Source: Pseudodesulfovibrio alkaliphilus
Lineage (GTDB): Bacteria; Desulfobacterota; Desulfovibrionia; Desulfovibrionales; Desulfovibrionaceae
DNA: 64,000 nt
NCBI RefSeq assembly: GCF_009729555.1
Contig: NZ_WODC01000008.1
Coordinates: 1 to 64,000, forward strand
Reading direction: 5' to 3'
The position numbers and the translations under genes were made by a program. Shown here in pieces: positions 1 to 7,435 of this stretch. The notes below the pieces were generated by a model. The model did no database searches and was not told where the DNA came from. It saw only the letters and a program-made list of their open reading frames with translations. The first letter of the stretch is position 1; every line of letters begins with the position of its first letter.

Positions 1-60
1 TACATCCGCAAACAAGAGCAGGAAGACAAGCGAATCGAACAATTGAAATTCCGCCTTTAG
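1..60 (+). mobile_element. C-terminal end of a probable IS200/IS605-family TnpA transposase (partial)
   Basis: The window opens inside a reading frame that ends at a TAG at 58-60; only 19 residues are visible. The polar tail, reading YIRKQEQEDKRIEQLKF, resembles the C-terminus of small Y1 (HUH) transposases of the IS200/IS605 family as I remember them. The call is supported by the hairpins that follow at once (48-120), which are what the right end of such an element looks like, and by the truncated gene beyond them. The catalytic residues lie outside the window, so the family call is an inference. Confidence 0.45.
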
Positions 61-120
61 GCGGTTCTTAAAGCCGCTTTGAGCGGCTCACAAACTCAAG
101 CCCCCGGCTTTGCCGGGGGT
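48..120 (+). repeat. Cluster of hairpins forming the probable right end of the IS element
   Basis: Three inverted repeats follow one another: ccgcctttaggcgg, gccgctttgagcggc, and cccccggctttgccggggg at about 101-119. IS200/IS605 elements carry subterminal hairpins that the transposase recognises, rather than terminal inverted repeats. The last hairpin could also stop transcription of tnpA. The exact right boundary of the element cannot be set from this sequence; it probably lies within a few bases of position 125. Confidence 0.45.
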
Positions 121-125
121 CATGA

Positions 126-467
126 CTGGGTCAGTTTTTCAAGCGATATGTGCGGGCCATTTTGCGTCGGCCACATACCCTGGAGATATTGGCCTGGGAG
201 GGCGTTGAACGCAATGAGCTGACCAGGCCATTGGAGGATGTGCGGGCCAGGAGTGCACTTGAATTCTTTGAGTGGATGGGGGCGGATCCGCCTGAAGATG
301 TGGATCTCGTGGCTCTGGTCATTGTCATGGCCGGAGCTATGAACTTTCTTGCTGTAAGGTCCAGGTTTTACAGTACCCTTGGCGGTGTTGATTTGCATTC
401 TGATCAAGGGTGGGAACGTATTGACCGGGTAGTGGACCAGATTATGGAAGGTGTGCTCATGCGGTGA
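126..467 (+). pseudogene. 3' remnant of a TetR-family transcriptional regulator gene
   Basis: An open frame starts right after an in-frame TGA at 123-125 and runs to the stop at 465-467. It encodes about 113 residues (LGQFFKRYVRAILRRPHTL...) that look like the C-terminal ligand-binding half of a TetR regulator: a run of helices with an RARSALEFFEWMG stretch and a hydrophobic VALVIVMAGAMNFLAV helix. The N-terminal helix-turn-helix is missing. The frame begins immediately downstream of the IS-like hairpins, so the gene was probably cut by that insertion. A GTG at 150 could allow a short product, but it has no DNA-binding domain and no convincing ribosome-binding site. Confidence 0.55.
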
Positions 468-498
468 AAAAGGAGAAGCCCGGCTTGGGCCGGGCTTC
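467..498 (-). terminator. Rho-independent terminator of the MucR-like gene
   Basis: The arms at 475-484 (gaagcccggc) and 489-498 (gccgggcttc) form a perfect 10-bp stem with a TTGG loop. Read on the minus strand it is followed within a few bases by a run of five T. It lies just past the stop of the leftward gene. Confidence 0.75.
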
Positions 499-515
499 AG
501 CGGATGCGGCGGTGG

Positions 516-902
516 TTACTTGCCCCGTTTGGTCCAGAGCTTCATTTCTTTCATCTTTTTGCGTCGTTCCCGTTGCAGGGATTTGCAAACCAAAGGGAGC
601 TTTTTCTTGTAGCCGAACTTTTCTCGATACTCCTCGGGAGTGAGGTCGTGGCTTGCGAGATGCTTTTTTGTGAGAATTTTGAATGGCTTTCCGCAAACAC
701 AACAGAGGATCGTTTTTTCGCGGATTGCCTTCTTGGGGTCCAGGGATGCATCCTGTTCGATCTCGATGCTCCCGTCCTCGGCAATGGCCTTGATGCCTGC
801 CGCAAGCTTTTGAACCATGGACGTGATCTCTTCCTCGGTCATGGTCCTGACGCTTGCCTGTGCCTTGACGATCTCCAGTGCTTCTTTCAAATGGTCGTCC
901 AT
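516..902 (-). CDS. MucR/Ros-family zinc-finger transcriptional regulator
   Basis: A 128-residue DNA-binding regulator. The C-terminal half has the MucR/Ros pattern: Cys-X2-Cys (CCVCG), then KHLASH supplying the two zinc-binding histidines, then LTPEEYREKFGY, a family hallmark. The first 60 residues are a predicted helical oligomerisation segment, and the C-terminus is very basic. The ATG at 902 was chosen because AAAGGAG sits 8 bases upstream on the minus strand; an in-frame ATG 48 bases further out has none. MucR-type proteins are global regulators of surface and motility genes in other proteobacteria; its targets here are unknown. It is monocistronic and ends in its own terminator. Confidence 0.88.
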   Translation of the reverse strand: MDDHLKEALEIVKAQASVRTMTEEEITSMVQKLAAGIKAIAEDGSIEIEQDASLDPKKAIREKTILCCVCGKPFKILTKKHLASHDLTPEEYREKFGYKKKLPLVCKSLQRERRKKMKEMKLWTKRGK

Positions 903-1345
903 CGTTTCGACTCCTTTACTGTGGTTCATTTGCGAGTGCCGGCATACCATTTTAGTCGCTTCAATGGCAGCGAAGGCAACAACATGTGCCGTGCATGCTT
1001 TACTTAAAGATGACCAACTCCGAGCGCTGGATCATCAACCGCCTTTTAACCTATAGCACGATTCGCATTGTGTTTGTCAACATTGATTTCAAAAAGGAAT
1101 GGTGTAATCCTGTTCGTCACTGCATTCCATATGGCCAGTGGCGTTTCCTGTTTCGTCTTATAACCGCATCGCTTGCCATGGTGGCGCACCTGACGTATGT
1201 AGCCGTGAGCGAGGAACCTCCTTTCCGACGCGCCCGGACCGTTGCGAAGCGACGCCTGTCGTGGGCTTCAGTTGCTTTGGTTTGGGGCTTTCAAACTGCT
1301 GCGTAGGCTTGAGCAGCTTGACATCATATTCCAATGGAGAAGCTC
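903..1345. other. 443-bp intergenic region with no convincing protein gene
   Basis: It separates the divergent MucR gene from the rightward membrane protein. The open frames inside lack ribosome-binding sites and show no recognisable family. A loose promoter-like pair, TTGATT at about 1083 and TAATCC 16 bases later, precedes a stretch (1118-1320) holding several small stem-loops, such as the GU-containing CGTTGC-gaa-GCGACG and GCTGC...GCAGC. This could be the long leader of the next gene or a small structured RNA; I could not match it to a known class. Confidence 0.4.
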
Positions 1346-1786
1346 ATGGGACTAGAGAACGGCAAGGTACACAAGTTGGAAAGAGTGAATGCAGATGAGA
1401 CGCCCGTCGTTGACGAGGAGGTCTGCGCCGGTTCGGTTGAGGCGCATAATGACATGAGCAAGGTGGCGATGATAGTGTCGCTTTTGGCCGTATTGTTGCT
1501 TGTGATCTTTTTTTTCGGCATGAACCGGAACATTGCCGGACTCTCTGATGAGGTGAAAAATCTTGGCTCGCTTCGCGATGAGGTTTCCAGCCTTGATCAG
1601 CGCATGATCCAGATGCAGGCGGATGTCCCCGTGCACATCAAGCGCATGATAGCTCACGATATGGTCAACGAGATGGCTATGAAAGCCGCCTATCTGGGGG
1701 AGACCCTTGATTCCGAATCCCAGCGTGCGGCCATGCAGTTGATTCTCAAGGAACTGCAGGGCGTCAGGGCCGGGCTGGAAAAATAG
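1346..1786 (+). CDS. Single-span membrane protein with periplasmic coiled coil, unknown function
   Basis: The protein has 146 residues. An acidic N-terminus of about 35 residues precedes one strongly hydrophobic segment (VAMIVSLLAVLLLVIFFFG) near residues 40-58. Next comes a predicted coiled coil rich in L, E and D, then a helical tail. The layout suggests a bitopic protein with its C-terminus outside the inner membrane. The ATG at 1346 is preferred over an in-frame ATG at 1334 because GGAG at 1336-1339 lies six bases before it. A strong terminator follows at once, so it is transcribed alone. I do not recognise the family. Confidence 0.6.
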   Translation: MGLENGKVHKLERVNADETPVVDEEVCAGSVEAHNDMSKVAMIVSLLAVLLLVIFFFGMNRNIAGLSDEVKNLGSLRDEVSSLDQRMIQMQADVPVHIKRMIAHDMVNEMAMKAAYLGETLDSESQRAAMQLILKELQGVRAGLEK

Positions 1787-1808
1787 CACTGATCAGCTAT
1801 CGTTTTGG

Positions 1809-1839
1809 GCGCACCGACCAGGTCGGTGCGCTTTTTTTT
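1809..1839 (+). terminator. Strong Rho-independent terminator
   Basis: The arms gcgcaccgacc and ggtcggtgcgc are perfectly complementary and are followed by eight T. It closes the membrane-protein gene and insulates it from the MerR-like gene downstream. Confidence 0.9.
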
Positions 1840-1840
1840 G

Positions 1841-1906
1841 TTGTTTATTGGTCAGTGTTGATCAAAATGGCATTGACAGGCGGGAGTTTCTTGTTTATTG
1901 ATCAGT
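1841..1906 (+). promoter_or_regulatory. Promoter with a 16-bp direct repeat that looks like a paired operator
   Basis: TTGACA at 1873-1878 and TATTGA at 1896-1901 are separated by 17 bp. The -35 is consensus but the -10 is weak. A 16-bp repeat, ttgtttattGgtcagt at 1841-1856 and ttgtttattGatcagt at 1891-1906, differs at one base, and its copies start exactly 50 bp apart. One copy lies upstream of the -35 and the other covers the -10. Such an arrangement fits repression by a looping or oligomeric regulator, probably the MerR-like protein encoded just downstream. TGATCA also occurs at 1790, 1859 and 1899. Confidence 0.45.
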
Positions 1907-1938
1907 TGACTATCAGTAAACAGCAGTGTGTGTCAAAA

Positions 1939-2868
1939 ATGAGTAAGCCGTATGTCAGTCTGCGCGAAGTGGGGCGCTTGCTGGATGTTCCTCCATCCAC
2001 TATTGTTTATTATAAGGATAAGTTTCAACGCTTTATTCCGTCTGTGGGAGGCGAGGGGCGGCGTCGTCGGTATCCGGCGGCTGTTGTGGAAGTATTCAGG
2101 AGGATACGTGAAATGTTTGCGGACAATTGTTCAGTTGATCAAATTGAGCGGGAGTTGGTTTTAAGGTTTGGTGATTTGCTTGGAGATTCTTGTTTTGATC
2201 AATGTTCTGATCAGTATGTTGATCAGCGCGTTGGCCGTTCTGCCGTCTCGGGATGTGGTGTTCATGGTTCCTGTCGCCCGGAGGCAGGAGGCGTTCTTGA
2301 CAAGATCGCTGATGCGCTGGAGAACCAGTCTCTGTTTCGTAGCGAGATTCGCTCTTTGCGGGACGAGGTGGATACTTTGCGCAGGGAGCGTCGCGAGGTG
2401 GAGCGGGAGTATTCCACCAAGGTGTCGGCTCTCGAGAAGGAGATCGCCGAGCTGCGCCGTCGCATGGCGTCCCGTGCCTCCGGTGGTGGGATTGATTTCC
2501 CCCCGGCGGAATTTTTGTCCGGTCCGTTGGTCATATGCTCCGAAGGCGAATATCTGGGGGTTCAGGGGAAGGGTGGAAGGCCTTTTTCTCTTCAGGATTT
2601 TGTTCGGCTCATTGAGCGGAAGATGTCCGAATCCATGGATGTCGAGATTTCCTGGCGTCGTCAGGACGGTCATTGGGTTCTGGTTGTTCGTACCGAGGAC
2701 AGGCCCCGTAGGCGAGAGCAGAACATCGTGTTGGTCTCTCGCAGGACCGTGACCCCCAGTGGCAACATTGTCACTGAGGTCACGCGGTTGAATATCGACG
2801 GCAATGACGCTCCCGATGCGCTCCTGTTGACGCTTTTTCGCCAGCTCAGGGCAGTGTTCAACGGCTGA
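1939..2868 (+). CDS. MerR-like helix-turn-helix protein with coiled coil
   Basis: The protein has 309 residues. The first 70 fit a MerR-type winged helix: YVSLREVGRLLDVPPSTIVYYKDKF, then a basic wing (GGEGRRRRYPAAVVEVFRRIREM). Residues of about 120-190 form a likely coiled coil rich in R, E and L, followed by a C-terminal domain of about 120 residues that I do not recognise. The ATG at 1939 has no clear ribosome-binding site; a GTG at 1930 is an alternative. The upstream repeated operator-like sites suggest autoregulation. Unusually, TGATCA recurs inside the coding sequence at 2136, 2196, 2208 and 2220, where it encodes Asp-Gln pairs. It is probably a transcription regulator; its regulon is unknown. 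Confidence 0.65.
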   Translation: MSKPYVSLREVGRLLDVPPSTIVYYKDKFQRFIPSVGGEGRRRRYPAAVVEVFRRIREMFADNCSVDQIERELVLRFGDLLGDSCFDQCSDQYVDQRVGRSAVSGCGVHGSCRPEAGGVLDKIADALENQSLFRSEIRSLRDEVDTLRRERREVEREYSTKVSALEKEIAELRRRMASRASGGGIDFPPAEFLSGPLVICSEGEYLGVQGKGGRPFSLQDFVRLIERKMSESMDVEISWRRQDGHWVLVVRTEDRPRRREQNIVLVSRRTVTPSGNIVTEVTRLNIDGNDAPDALLLTLFRQLRAVFNG

Positions 2869-2901
2869 TTTTTTTCCCTCGTGACAACTCTAGAAAAAAT
2901 C

Positions 2902-2930
2902 TTGATTCCTTTGCTTGTTTCGCATATATA
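2902..2930 (+). promoter_or_regulatory. Likely sigma70-type promoter
   Basis: TTGATT at 2902-2907 and TATATA at 2925-2930 are separated by 17 bp, in an AT-rich stretch about 55 bases before the next start codon. The preceding gene ends 33 bases upstream, so this probably drives the gene at 2986. Confidence 0.5.
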
Positions 2931-2985
2931 GCAACTGCTAAAGGTGCCACAGGTGGAAGGTTCGCCGGATCGATGGAGGAGAGGT

Positions 2986-3414
2986 ATGCCCCAGGTCGCT
3001 GCTAGAATTACTCATGATCAGGAAAAATGGCTCAAGGATTATTTCAAGACCAAGAGCGCCGGGGCCGAGTTCATCCTGCCGTGGGCGGTGGATGTGTTCT
3101 TCAAGTCCATCAGGAATGTTTCAAGCGATTTTTCCGTCGCAGAGCTCAAGACCATACTCGAATCCCACCGCGAGGTGAAGCTTTTACCTAACCAGTCCAA
3201 GCAGGCTTATCTGCTCCTGCGGGTGGAGGAAGCGTGCGAGGAGCACAAGGTCCACATTCAGCATGGTTCGAGCAAGAGCAACCTTGAGGTCAAGTTGAGG
3301 CGTCTTACGGATCTCCAGGCCACGGCGCTCATGATCTGGGCCACCGCCTTCTGGGTCAGCAAAGCCTGGAACGGTGTCTCTCTTGAGGATTACGTCAAGC
3401 TTTCCTGTGGGTAA
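2986..3414 (+). CDS. Conserved-looking small protein of unknown function
   Basis: The protein has 142 residues. The ATG at 2986 follows a strong GGAGGAG. It is predicted to be soluble and mostly helical, with no membrane segment or signal peptide. An early QEKWLKDYFKTKSAGAEFILPWAVDVFFKSI stretch and a later LRRLTDLQATALMIWATAFWV helix are its most distinctive parts. The sequence has the codon use of its neighbours and its own promoter, so it looks real. I do not recognise the family. Confidence 0.6.
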   Translation: MPQVAARITHDQEKWLKDYFKTKSAGAEFILPWAVDVFFKSIRNVSSDFSVAELKTILESHREVKLLPNQSKQAYLLLRVEEACEEHKVHIQHGSSKSNLEVKLRRLTDLQATALMIWATAFWVSKAWNGVSLEDYVKLSCG

Positions 3415-3489
3415 ACCCCGCCGCTCTCCGGGAGCGCTCCCGCGTCGATACCCCTTTTCGCATCGTTTCGGCATTTTATTCGGGGCGCT

Positions 3490-4887
3490 ATGTCCTTGTG
3501 GATGGGCACGATGACCAGACCTCCTTCCATCCTGACCATAGCCGGGTCCGATTCCGGAGGTGGGGCCGGAATCCAGGCCGACCTCAAGACCATCGCCATG
3601 CTCGGCGGATACGGTGCCAGCGTTATCACTGCGCTAACGGCCCAGAACACTCGGGCCGTGACAGGAATCCAGGCTCCATCGGCCAAGTTTGTGGCCCTAC
3701 AGCTGACGACGGTGCTTGACGATATCCGTATTGACGCGGCCAAGACCGGCATGCTTTTTTCCGGCCCCATCATCAAGGCCATCGCGCCCATTCTGGCTGA
3801 GCGGAGGTTCCCGCTGGTGGTTGACCCTGTCTGCGTCTCCACCTCCGGGGCCAAGCTGCTCAAGGACGAGGGCGTGGAGGCGTTGATGGATCTGATCTTT
3901 CCCCTGGCCGATCTGGTCACGCCCAACAGGCCCGAAGCCGAGTTGTTAACCGGAATGACCATTCGCAGCCGCGACGACGTGTTCCGGGCGGCGCGACTCC
4001 TGCTGGGGATGGGGCCGAAGGCAGTGCTGATCAAGGGAGGGCATGCCGACTCCCTGGCCGTGACAGACTGGTATGTGGCCGCCGGGGCCGAGCCAATGCC
4101 CTTCATGCAGCAGCGTGTGGACACTGGCTGCACTCACGGCACCGGCTGCACCCTGTCTGCCGCCATCGCCACCGGGGTGGGGCAGGGCCTAGCCATGGAT
4201 ACGGCCATTTTGCGGGCGCAGAAGTATCTCAATCTGGCTCTGCGCTCTGGATACCCTCTTGGCCAGGGTGGGGGGCCCCCCAACCATCTGGCTCCCTGGC
4301 TCAAGGAGTGCGCCCGGGCTGAGATACTGGGCGGGCTCGAAAGGTTGGGGCGTCGGCTTGTGCTCATGCCGGGCCTTGCGCCCCTGGTGCCCCGGACTGG
4401 AGCCAATGTGGCCGTGGCGCTGCCTCATGCCGACGACGATTCCGAAGTGGCCGCTTTTTCCTGCGGCATTGTCCGCTCGCGGCGGGGCGATCTGGTGGTG
4501 GCGGGTTGCCCCGCCTTCGGCGCTTCGGCGCGAACCGCAGCCACGTTGCTCGCCTGTAGCCGACTGCGACCCGAAACGGGTTGCGTCATGACTCTGGCCT
4601 TGCCTCCCCGGCTCCGGGCGACGCTGGAGCGTTTTGACGTTCCGGTGGCATGGATGAACAGGGAGCACAAACCCGGGTATGTGGGCGAGGATGACGGCCG
4701 CTTCGAGAGCTGGGCGGCTTTTGAAGCGATGCGTGCCCACGCTGACCCGGCTTCGGTGCAGGCGGTGGCCGACCCGGGGGGCTTTGCCGGTGAGCCGGTT
4801 GTCCGGCTGCTGGCCAAGGACATTCCTTCCCTTGAGGCCGCGTTGTGCAGGATTATCGAGCGTATGGGGACGGATGAGGACGATTGA
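3490..4887 (+). CDS. thiD: Bifunctional HMP/HMP-P kinase fused to a ThiN-type thiamine-phosphate synthase domain
   Basis: The protein has 465 residues in two parts. Residues of about 10-270 are ThiD, phosphorylating hydroxymethylpyrimidine twice: ILTIAGSDSGGGAGIQAD at the N-terminus, then GCTHGTGCTLSAAIA, the family's anion-hole/ATP signature. Residues of about 285-460 match the ThiN domain, which in archaea and some bacteria replaces ThiE in joining the pyrimidine and thiazole halves of thiamine. The start is uncertain: ATG codons at 3490, 3502 and 3511 are all possible, none with a good Shine-Dalgarno. No TPP riboswitch is visible upstream. A 14-bp palindrome (cgggagcgctcccg, 3429-3442) lies in the gap before it. 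Confidence 0.88.
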   Translation: MSLWMGTMTRPPSILTIAGSDSGGGAGIQADLKTIAMLGGYGASVITALTAQNTRAVTGIQAPSAKFVALQLTTVLDDIRIDAAKTGMLFSGPIIKAIAPILAERRFPLVVDPVCVSTSGAKLLKDEGVEALMDLIFPLADLVTPNRPEAELLTGMTIRSRDDVFRAARLLLGMGPKAVLIKGGHADSLAVTDWYVAAGAEPMPFMQQRVDTGCTHGTGCTLSAAIATGVGQGLAMDTAILRAQKYLNLALRSGYPLGQGGGPPNHLAPWLKECARAEILGGLERLGRRLVLMPGLAPLVPRTGANVAVALPHADDDSEVAAFSCGIVRSRRGDLVVAGCPAFGASARTAATLLACSRLRPETGCVMTLALPPRLRATLERFDVPVAWMNREHKPGYVGEDDGRFESWAAFEAMRAHADPASVQAVADPGGFAGEPVVRLLAKDIPSLEAALCRIIERMGTDEDD

Positions 4888-4922
4888 ACCGCCTTTCGCT
4901 CCGCCGCGCAAGGTGACGATGG

Positions 4923-4951
4923 TTGACATATTCCGCAATGCTTGCTTAATA
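4923..4951 (+). promoter_or_regulatory. Sigma70 promoter for tRNA-Leu and probably tig
   Basis: A consensus TTGACA at 4923-4928, a 17-bp spacer, and TTAATA at 4946-4951. The predicted start is a few bases before the tRNA at 4966. No separate promoter is obvious between the tRNA and tig. Confidence 0.7.
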
Positions 4952-4965
4952 AGCACGTTCTTTTC

Positions 4966-5050
4966 GCGGGCGTGGCGGAACTGGTAAACGCGCCAGATTT
5001 AGGATCTGGTACCTTACGGTTTGGGGGTTCGAGTCCCTCCGCCCGCACCA
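4966..5050 (+). tRNA. tRNA-Leu(UAG)
   Basis: An 85-nt type II tRNA. Acceptor strands GCGGGCG (4966-4972) and CGCCCGC (5040-5046) pair perfectly and are followed by A and an encoded CCA. The anticodon stem CCAGA/TCTGG encloses the loop TTTAGGA with anticodon TAG, which reads CUA and, by wobble, CUN leucine codons. A long variable arm and a GGTTCGAGTCC T-arm agree with leucine identity. Confidence 0.95.
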
Positions 5051-5100
5051 CGTCATGCAATACAATGCGCCCGTCGGGCGCTCCAGGAGGATACGTCGCG

Positions 5101-6546
5101 ATGGAATACAAGGTGGAAGAAATCTCCCCGGTCAAACGGAAGATCATGGTCGAAGTGCCCGTCGAAGAGGTCAACGCCGCCCTGACGGCCACGATCGCCA
5201 TGTACCGCATGCAGGCGGATGTCAAGGGCTTCCGCAAGGGAAAGGTGCCGTCCTCGGTGGTGGAGGCCAAATACCGCAAGCAAGTGTACGGCGAGGCCAC
5301 CACCGACCTGATCAACTATCAGATCAATGAAATCCTGAGCGGTTTGTCCATGCAGCCCATGTCGCGTATCGATGTGGATGCAAAGGAATTGGTCCGCGAC
5401 GAGGCTTTTAGCTATACCATTGCCTTTGAGGTCGCGCCCAAGCTTGATCTGCCCGAGTACAAGGGCCTCAAGGTCGACGAGGTCAGGGCCACGGTGGACG
5501 ATGCCGAGATTCTTGAGGTGGAGAAGCGCATCCTGGAGAACAACGCCGAGGTCAAGGTTATTGAGGATGTGCGTCCGCCCAAGGATGGCGAAGTCGTCTC
5601 CGTAAGCTTCGGCGCCTATCGCGACGGCGAAATCGTCGAGGGCATCAAGGCCGAGAATTTCGACATGGTCCTGGGACAGAAGCAGGCGCTGCCAGAGTTC
5701 GAGGACCTTCTCAAGACGTTGACCTCCGGCGAATCCGGCGAGACGGACATCACCTTTCCCGAGGATTTCATCAACGCGAATCTGGCCGGGCAGAGCGTGA
5801 CCATGAAGGCCAGGCTGCATGCAGTCAAGGAGCGCATCACCCCGGAGATGAGCGACGACGTGGCCAGAAAGGCCGGGTTCAAGGATGTCGAGACCATGCG
5901 TAGCGGTATCCGTGAATCCTATCTCTCCCAGCGCAAGCAGATGCACAAGTCCGCTGCCCAGAGCCAGTTGTTGGCCACCATTATTGAGGGAATCAGCGAC
6001 TTTCCGCTGCCGCCGTCCATGGTCGAGGATCGCATCGATAGGCTGGTGCAGGATCTGGAATACCGGCTCGACCGTCAGGGCAAGGGCCTGCAGTCCCTTG
6101 GCAAGACCCCGCAGCAGATCCGTGACGAGTTTAAGGACGAGGCCGAGCGGACCGTCAAGACCGAGATATTCCTGCTGGCCGTGGCCGCTGAGGAGGGCCT
6201 TGACATTTCCTCCGAGGAGATCGAGTCCACCCTGACCCAGTTGGCCATGCAGACCCGTCAACCTCTGCATGAGTTGAAGAAATATTACGAGGACAACAAT
6301 CTCATCGTCCCTCTCAAGGACCGCCTGCTGTGCGACAAGGCTTCCGAATTGATCTACGACGCGGCCGAAGTCACGGAGATCGATCCGCCTGCAGCTTCTC
6401 AGGCCGAAGAAAAGCCTGCCAAAAAAGCCCCGGCCAAGAAGGCCGCAGCCAAGAAGGACGCGGACGCCGACGAAGCCTCGGTAAAGAAGGCTCCGGCCAA
6501 AAAGGCCCCGGCCAAGAAGGCCCCGGCCAAGAAAGAAGAGAACTAG
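5101..6546 (+). CDS. tig: Trigger factor, ribosome-associated chaperone and prolyl isomerase, with an unusual Lys/Ala/Pro tail
   Basis: A 481-residue trigger factor, which binds nascent chains at the ribosome exit. The ribosome-docking signature GFRKGKVP is at residues 43-50; a FKBP-type PPIase domain follows in the middle and the helical chaperone arms after it. AGGAGG lies 10 bases before the ATG at 5101. The last 53 residues (about 429-481) are not typical of the family: a disordered tail built of AKKAP/AKKA units broken by an acidic DADADEAS stretch, similar in style to histone-H1-like tails. Tig opens a tig-clpP-clpX-lon block, linking folding to degradation, and follows the tRNA by 50 bp. 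Confidence 0.95.
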   Translation: MEYKVEEISPVKRKIMVEVPVEEVNAALTATIAMYRMQADVKGFRKGKVPSSVVEAKYRKQVYGEATTDLINYQINEILSGLSMQPMSRIDVDAKELVRDEAFSYTIAFEVAPKLDLPEYKGLKVDEVRATVDDAEILEVEKRILENNAEVKVIEDVRPPKDGEVVSVSFGAYRDGEIVEGIKAENFDMVLGQKQALPEFEDLLKTLTSGESGETDITFPEDFINANLAGQSVTMKARLHAVKERITPEMSDDVARKAGFKDVETMRSGIRESYLSQRKQMHKSAAQSQLLATIIEGISDFPLPPSMVEDRIDRLVQDLEYRLDRQGKGLQSLGKTPQQIRDEFKDEAERTVKTEIFLLAVAAEEGLDISSEEIESTLTQLAMQTRQPLHELKKYYEDNNLIVPLKDRLLCDKASELIYDAAEVTEIDPPAASQAEEKPAKKAPAKKAAAKKDADADEASVKKAPAKKAPAKKAPAKKEEN

Positions 6547-6567
6547 CCTTCAGGACTGCCGATACCT

Positions 6568-6600
6568 GCGGCGGCCCGGTCATCCGGGTCGCCGCTTTCG
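6568..6600 (+). terminator. Probable terminator after tig
   Basis: A 12-bp stem (6568-6579 with 6584-6595, one GU pair) and a TCAT loop. The T tract is short (tttcg), so termination may be partial and clpP could receive readthrough. Confidence 0.6.
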
Positions 6601-6633
6601 TGTCGGACGCCCCTTGACCCGGGCCGGTTCATG

Positions 6634-6660
6634 CCTATCTCCCTTAAGAGCTGAGATAGG
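6634..6660 (+). repeat. Perfect 8-bp inverted repeat upstream of clpP
   Basis: cctatctc at 6634-6641 and gagatagg at 6653-6660 flank an 11-base centre. It has no T tract, so it is not a terminator. It lies 160 bp before clpP and could be an operator or part of its leader. A TTGACC at 6614-6619 might act as a -35 element next to it. Confidence 0.35.
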
Positions 6661-6820
6661 CCTGGCGGGAACTTTCCCCTTGTCGTTCAAGGCGATTTGC
6701 CGCATACTAAACGAACCGGAAAAGAGTCGGAGCCCGCTTTGCCCATGCTTTCCGTGCTGGCACGTAAGGTTCCTGGCTCCGACGGCCGATAAACTACAAA
6801 ATGCTCCCAAGGAGACGGAT

Positions 6821-7429
6821 ATGGTCGCCATTCCGATGGTCATTGAAACGACCGGACGCACCGAGCGCGCTTACGACATTTATTCCCGGCTGCTCAAGGA
6901 CCGCATAATCCTGCTTGGCAGCGCCATCGACGATCATGTGGCCAGTCTGATCTGCGCCCAGTTGCTCTTTCTCGAGTCCGAGGACCCGGAGAAAGAGATA
7001 TACATGTATATCAACTCACCGGGAGGTGTGGTGTCCGCAGGCATGGCCATTTATGACACCATGCAGTATATTTCGGCTCCGGTGGCCACCCTGTGCCTGG
7101 GGCAGGCCGCAAGCATGGGGGCCCTGCTCCTGTGCGCGGGCGAGCCGGGAATGCGCTATGCGCTGCCTCACAGCCGCATCATGATCCATCAGCCCATGGG
7201 CGGCGCCCAGGGGCAGGCCTCGGACATCCACATCCACGCCAAGGAGATCCTGCGGCTGCGTGATGAACTCAACGAAATCCTGACCCAGCATACCGGGCAA
7301 AAACTTGAAAAGATTCGCGAAGACACGGAGCGAGACTACTTCATGTCGTCTGAGGATGCCGTGACGTACGGCCTCATCGACAAGGTCATGCGCTCCCGTG
7401 CGGATGCGGAAGAAAAACGCAAGGGGTAG
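6821..7429 (+). CDS. clpP: ATP-dependent Clp protease proteolytic subunit
   Basis: A 202-residue serine protease that forms the double-ring chamber degrading substrates fed by ClpX or ClpA. The catalytic triad is visible: Ser98 in GQAASMGA, His123 in RIMIHQP, Asp172 in TERDYF. Length is normal and there is little or no propeptide. AAGGAG sits seven bases before the ATG at 6821. It is followed by clpX after six bases, so the two are almost certainly co-transcribed. A matching clpS-clpA pair lies near 36.4 kb. Confidence 0.97.
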   Translation: MVAIPMVIETTGRTERAYDIYSRLLKDRIILLGSAIDDHVASLICAQLLFLESEDPEKEIYMYINSPGGVVSAGMAIYDTMQYISAPVATLCLGQAASMGALLLCAGEPGMRYALPHSRIMIHQPMGGAQGQASDIHIHAKEILRLRDELNEILTQHTGQKLEKIREDTERDYFMSSEDAVTYGLIDKVMRSRADAEEKRKG

Positions 7430-7435
7430 GTTCCC

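Noticed and set aside
986-1306. Small rightward open frame in the intergenic gap
   Set aside because: No ribosome-binding site, odd composition, no recognisable domain.
1318-1345. TTGACA just before the membrane-protein gene as its promoter
   Set aside because: The matching -10 would fall on the ribosome-binding site and start codon.
3415-3489. TPP riboswitch before thiD
   Set aside because: The 75-bp gap is too short and lacks the conserved CTGAGA core; only a 14-bp palindrome is present.
4942-5100. N-terminal extension of trigger factor through the tRNA
   Set aside because: The tRNA-Leu is complete and the ATG at 5101 has AGGAGG upstream.
5053-6270. 405-codon leftward open frame opposite tig
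   Set aside because: Shadow of tig caused by high GC at third positions; no ribosome-binding site.
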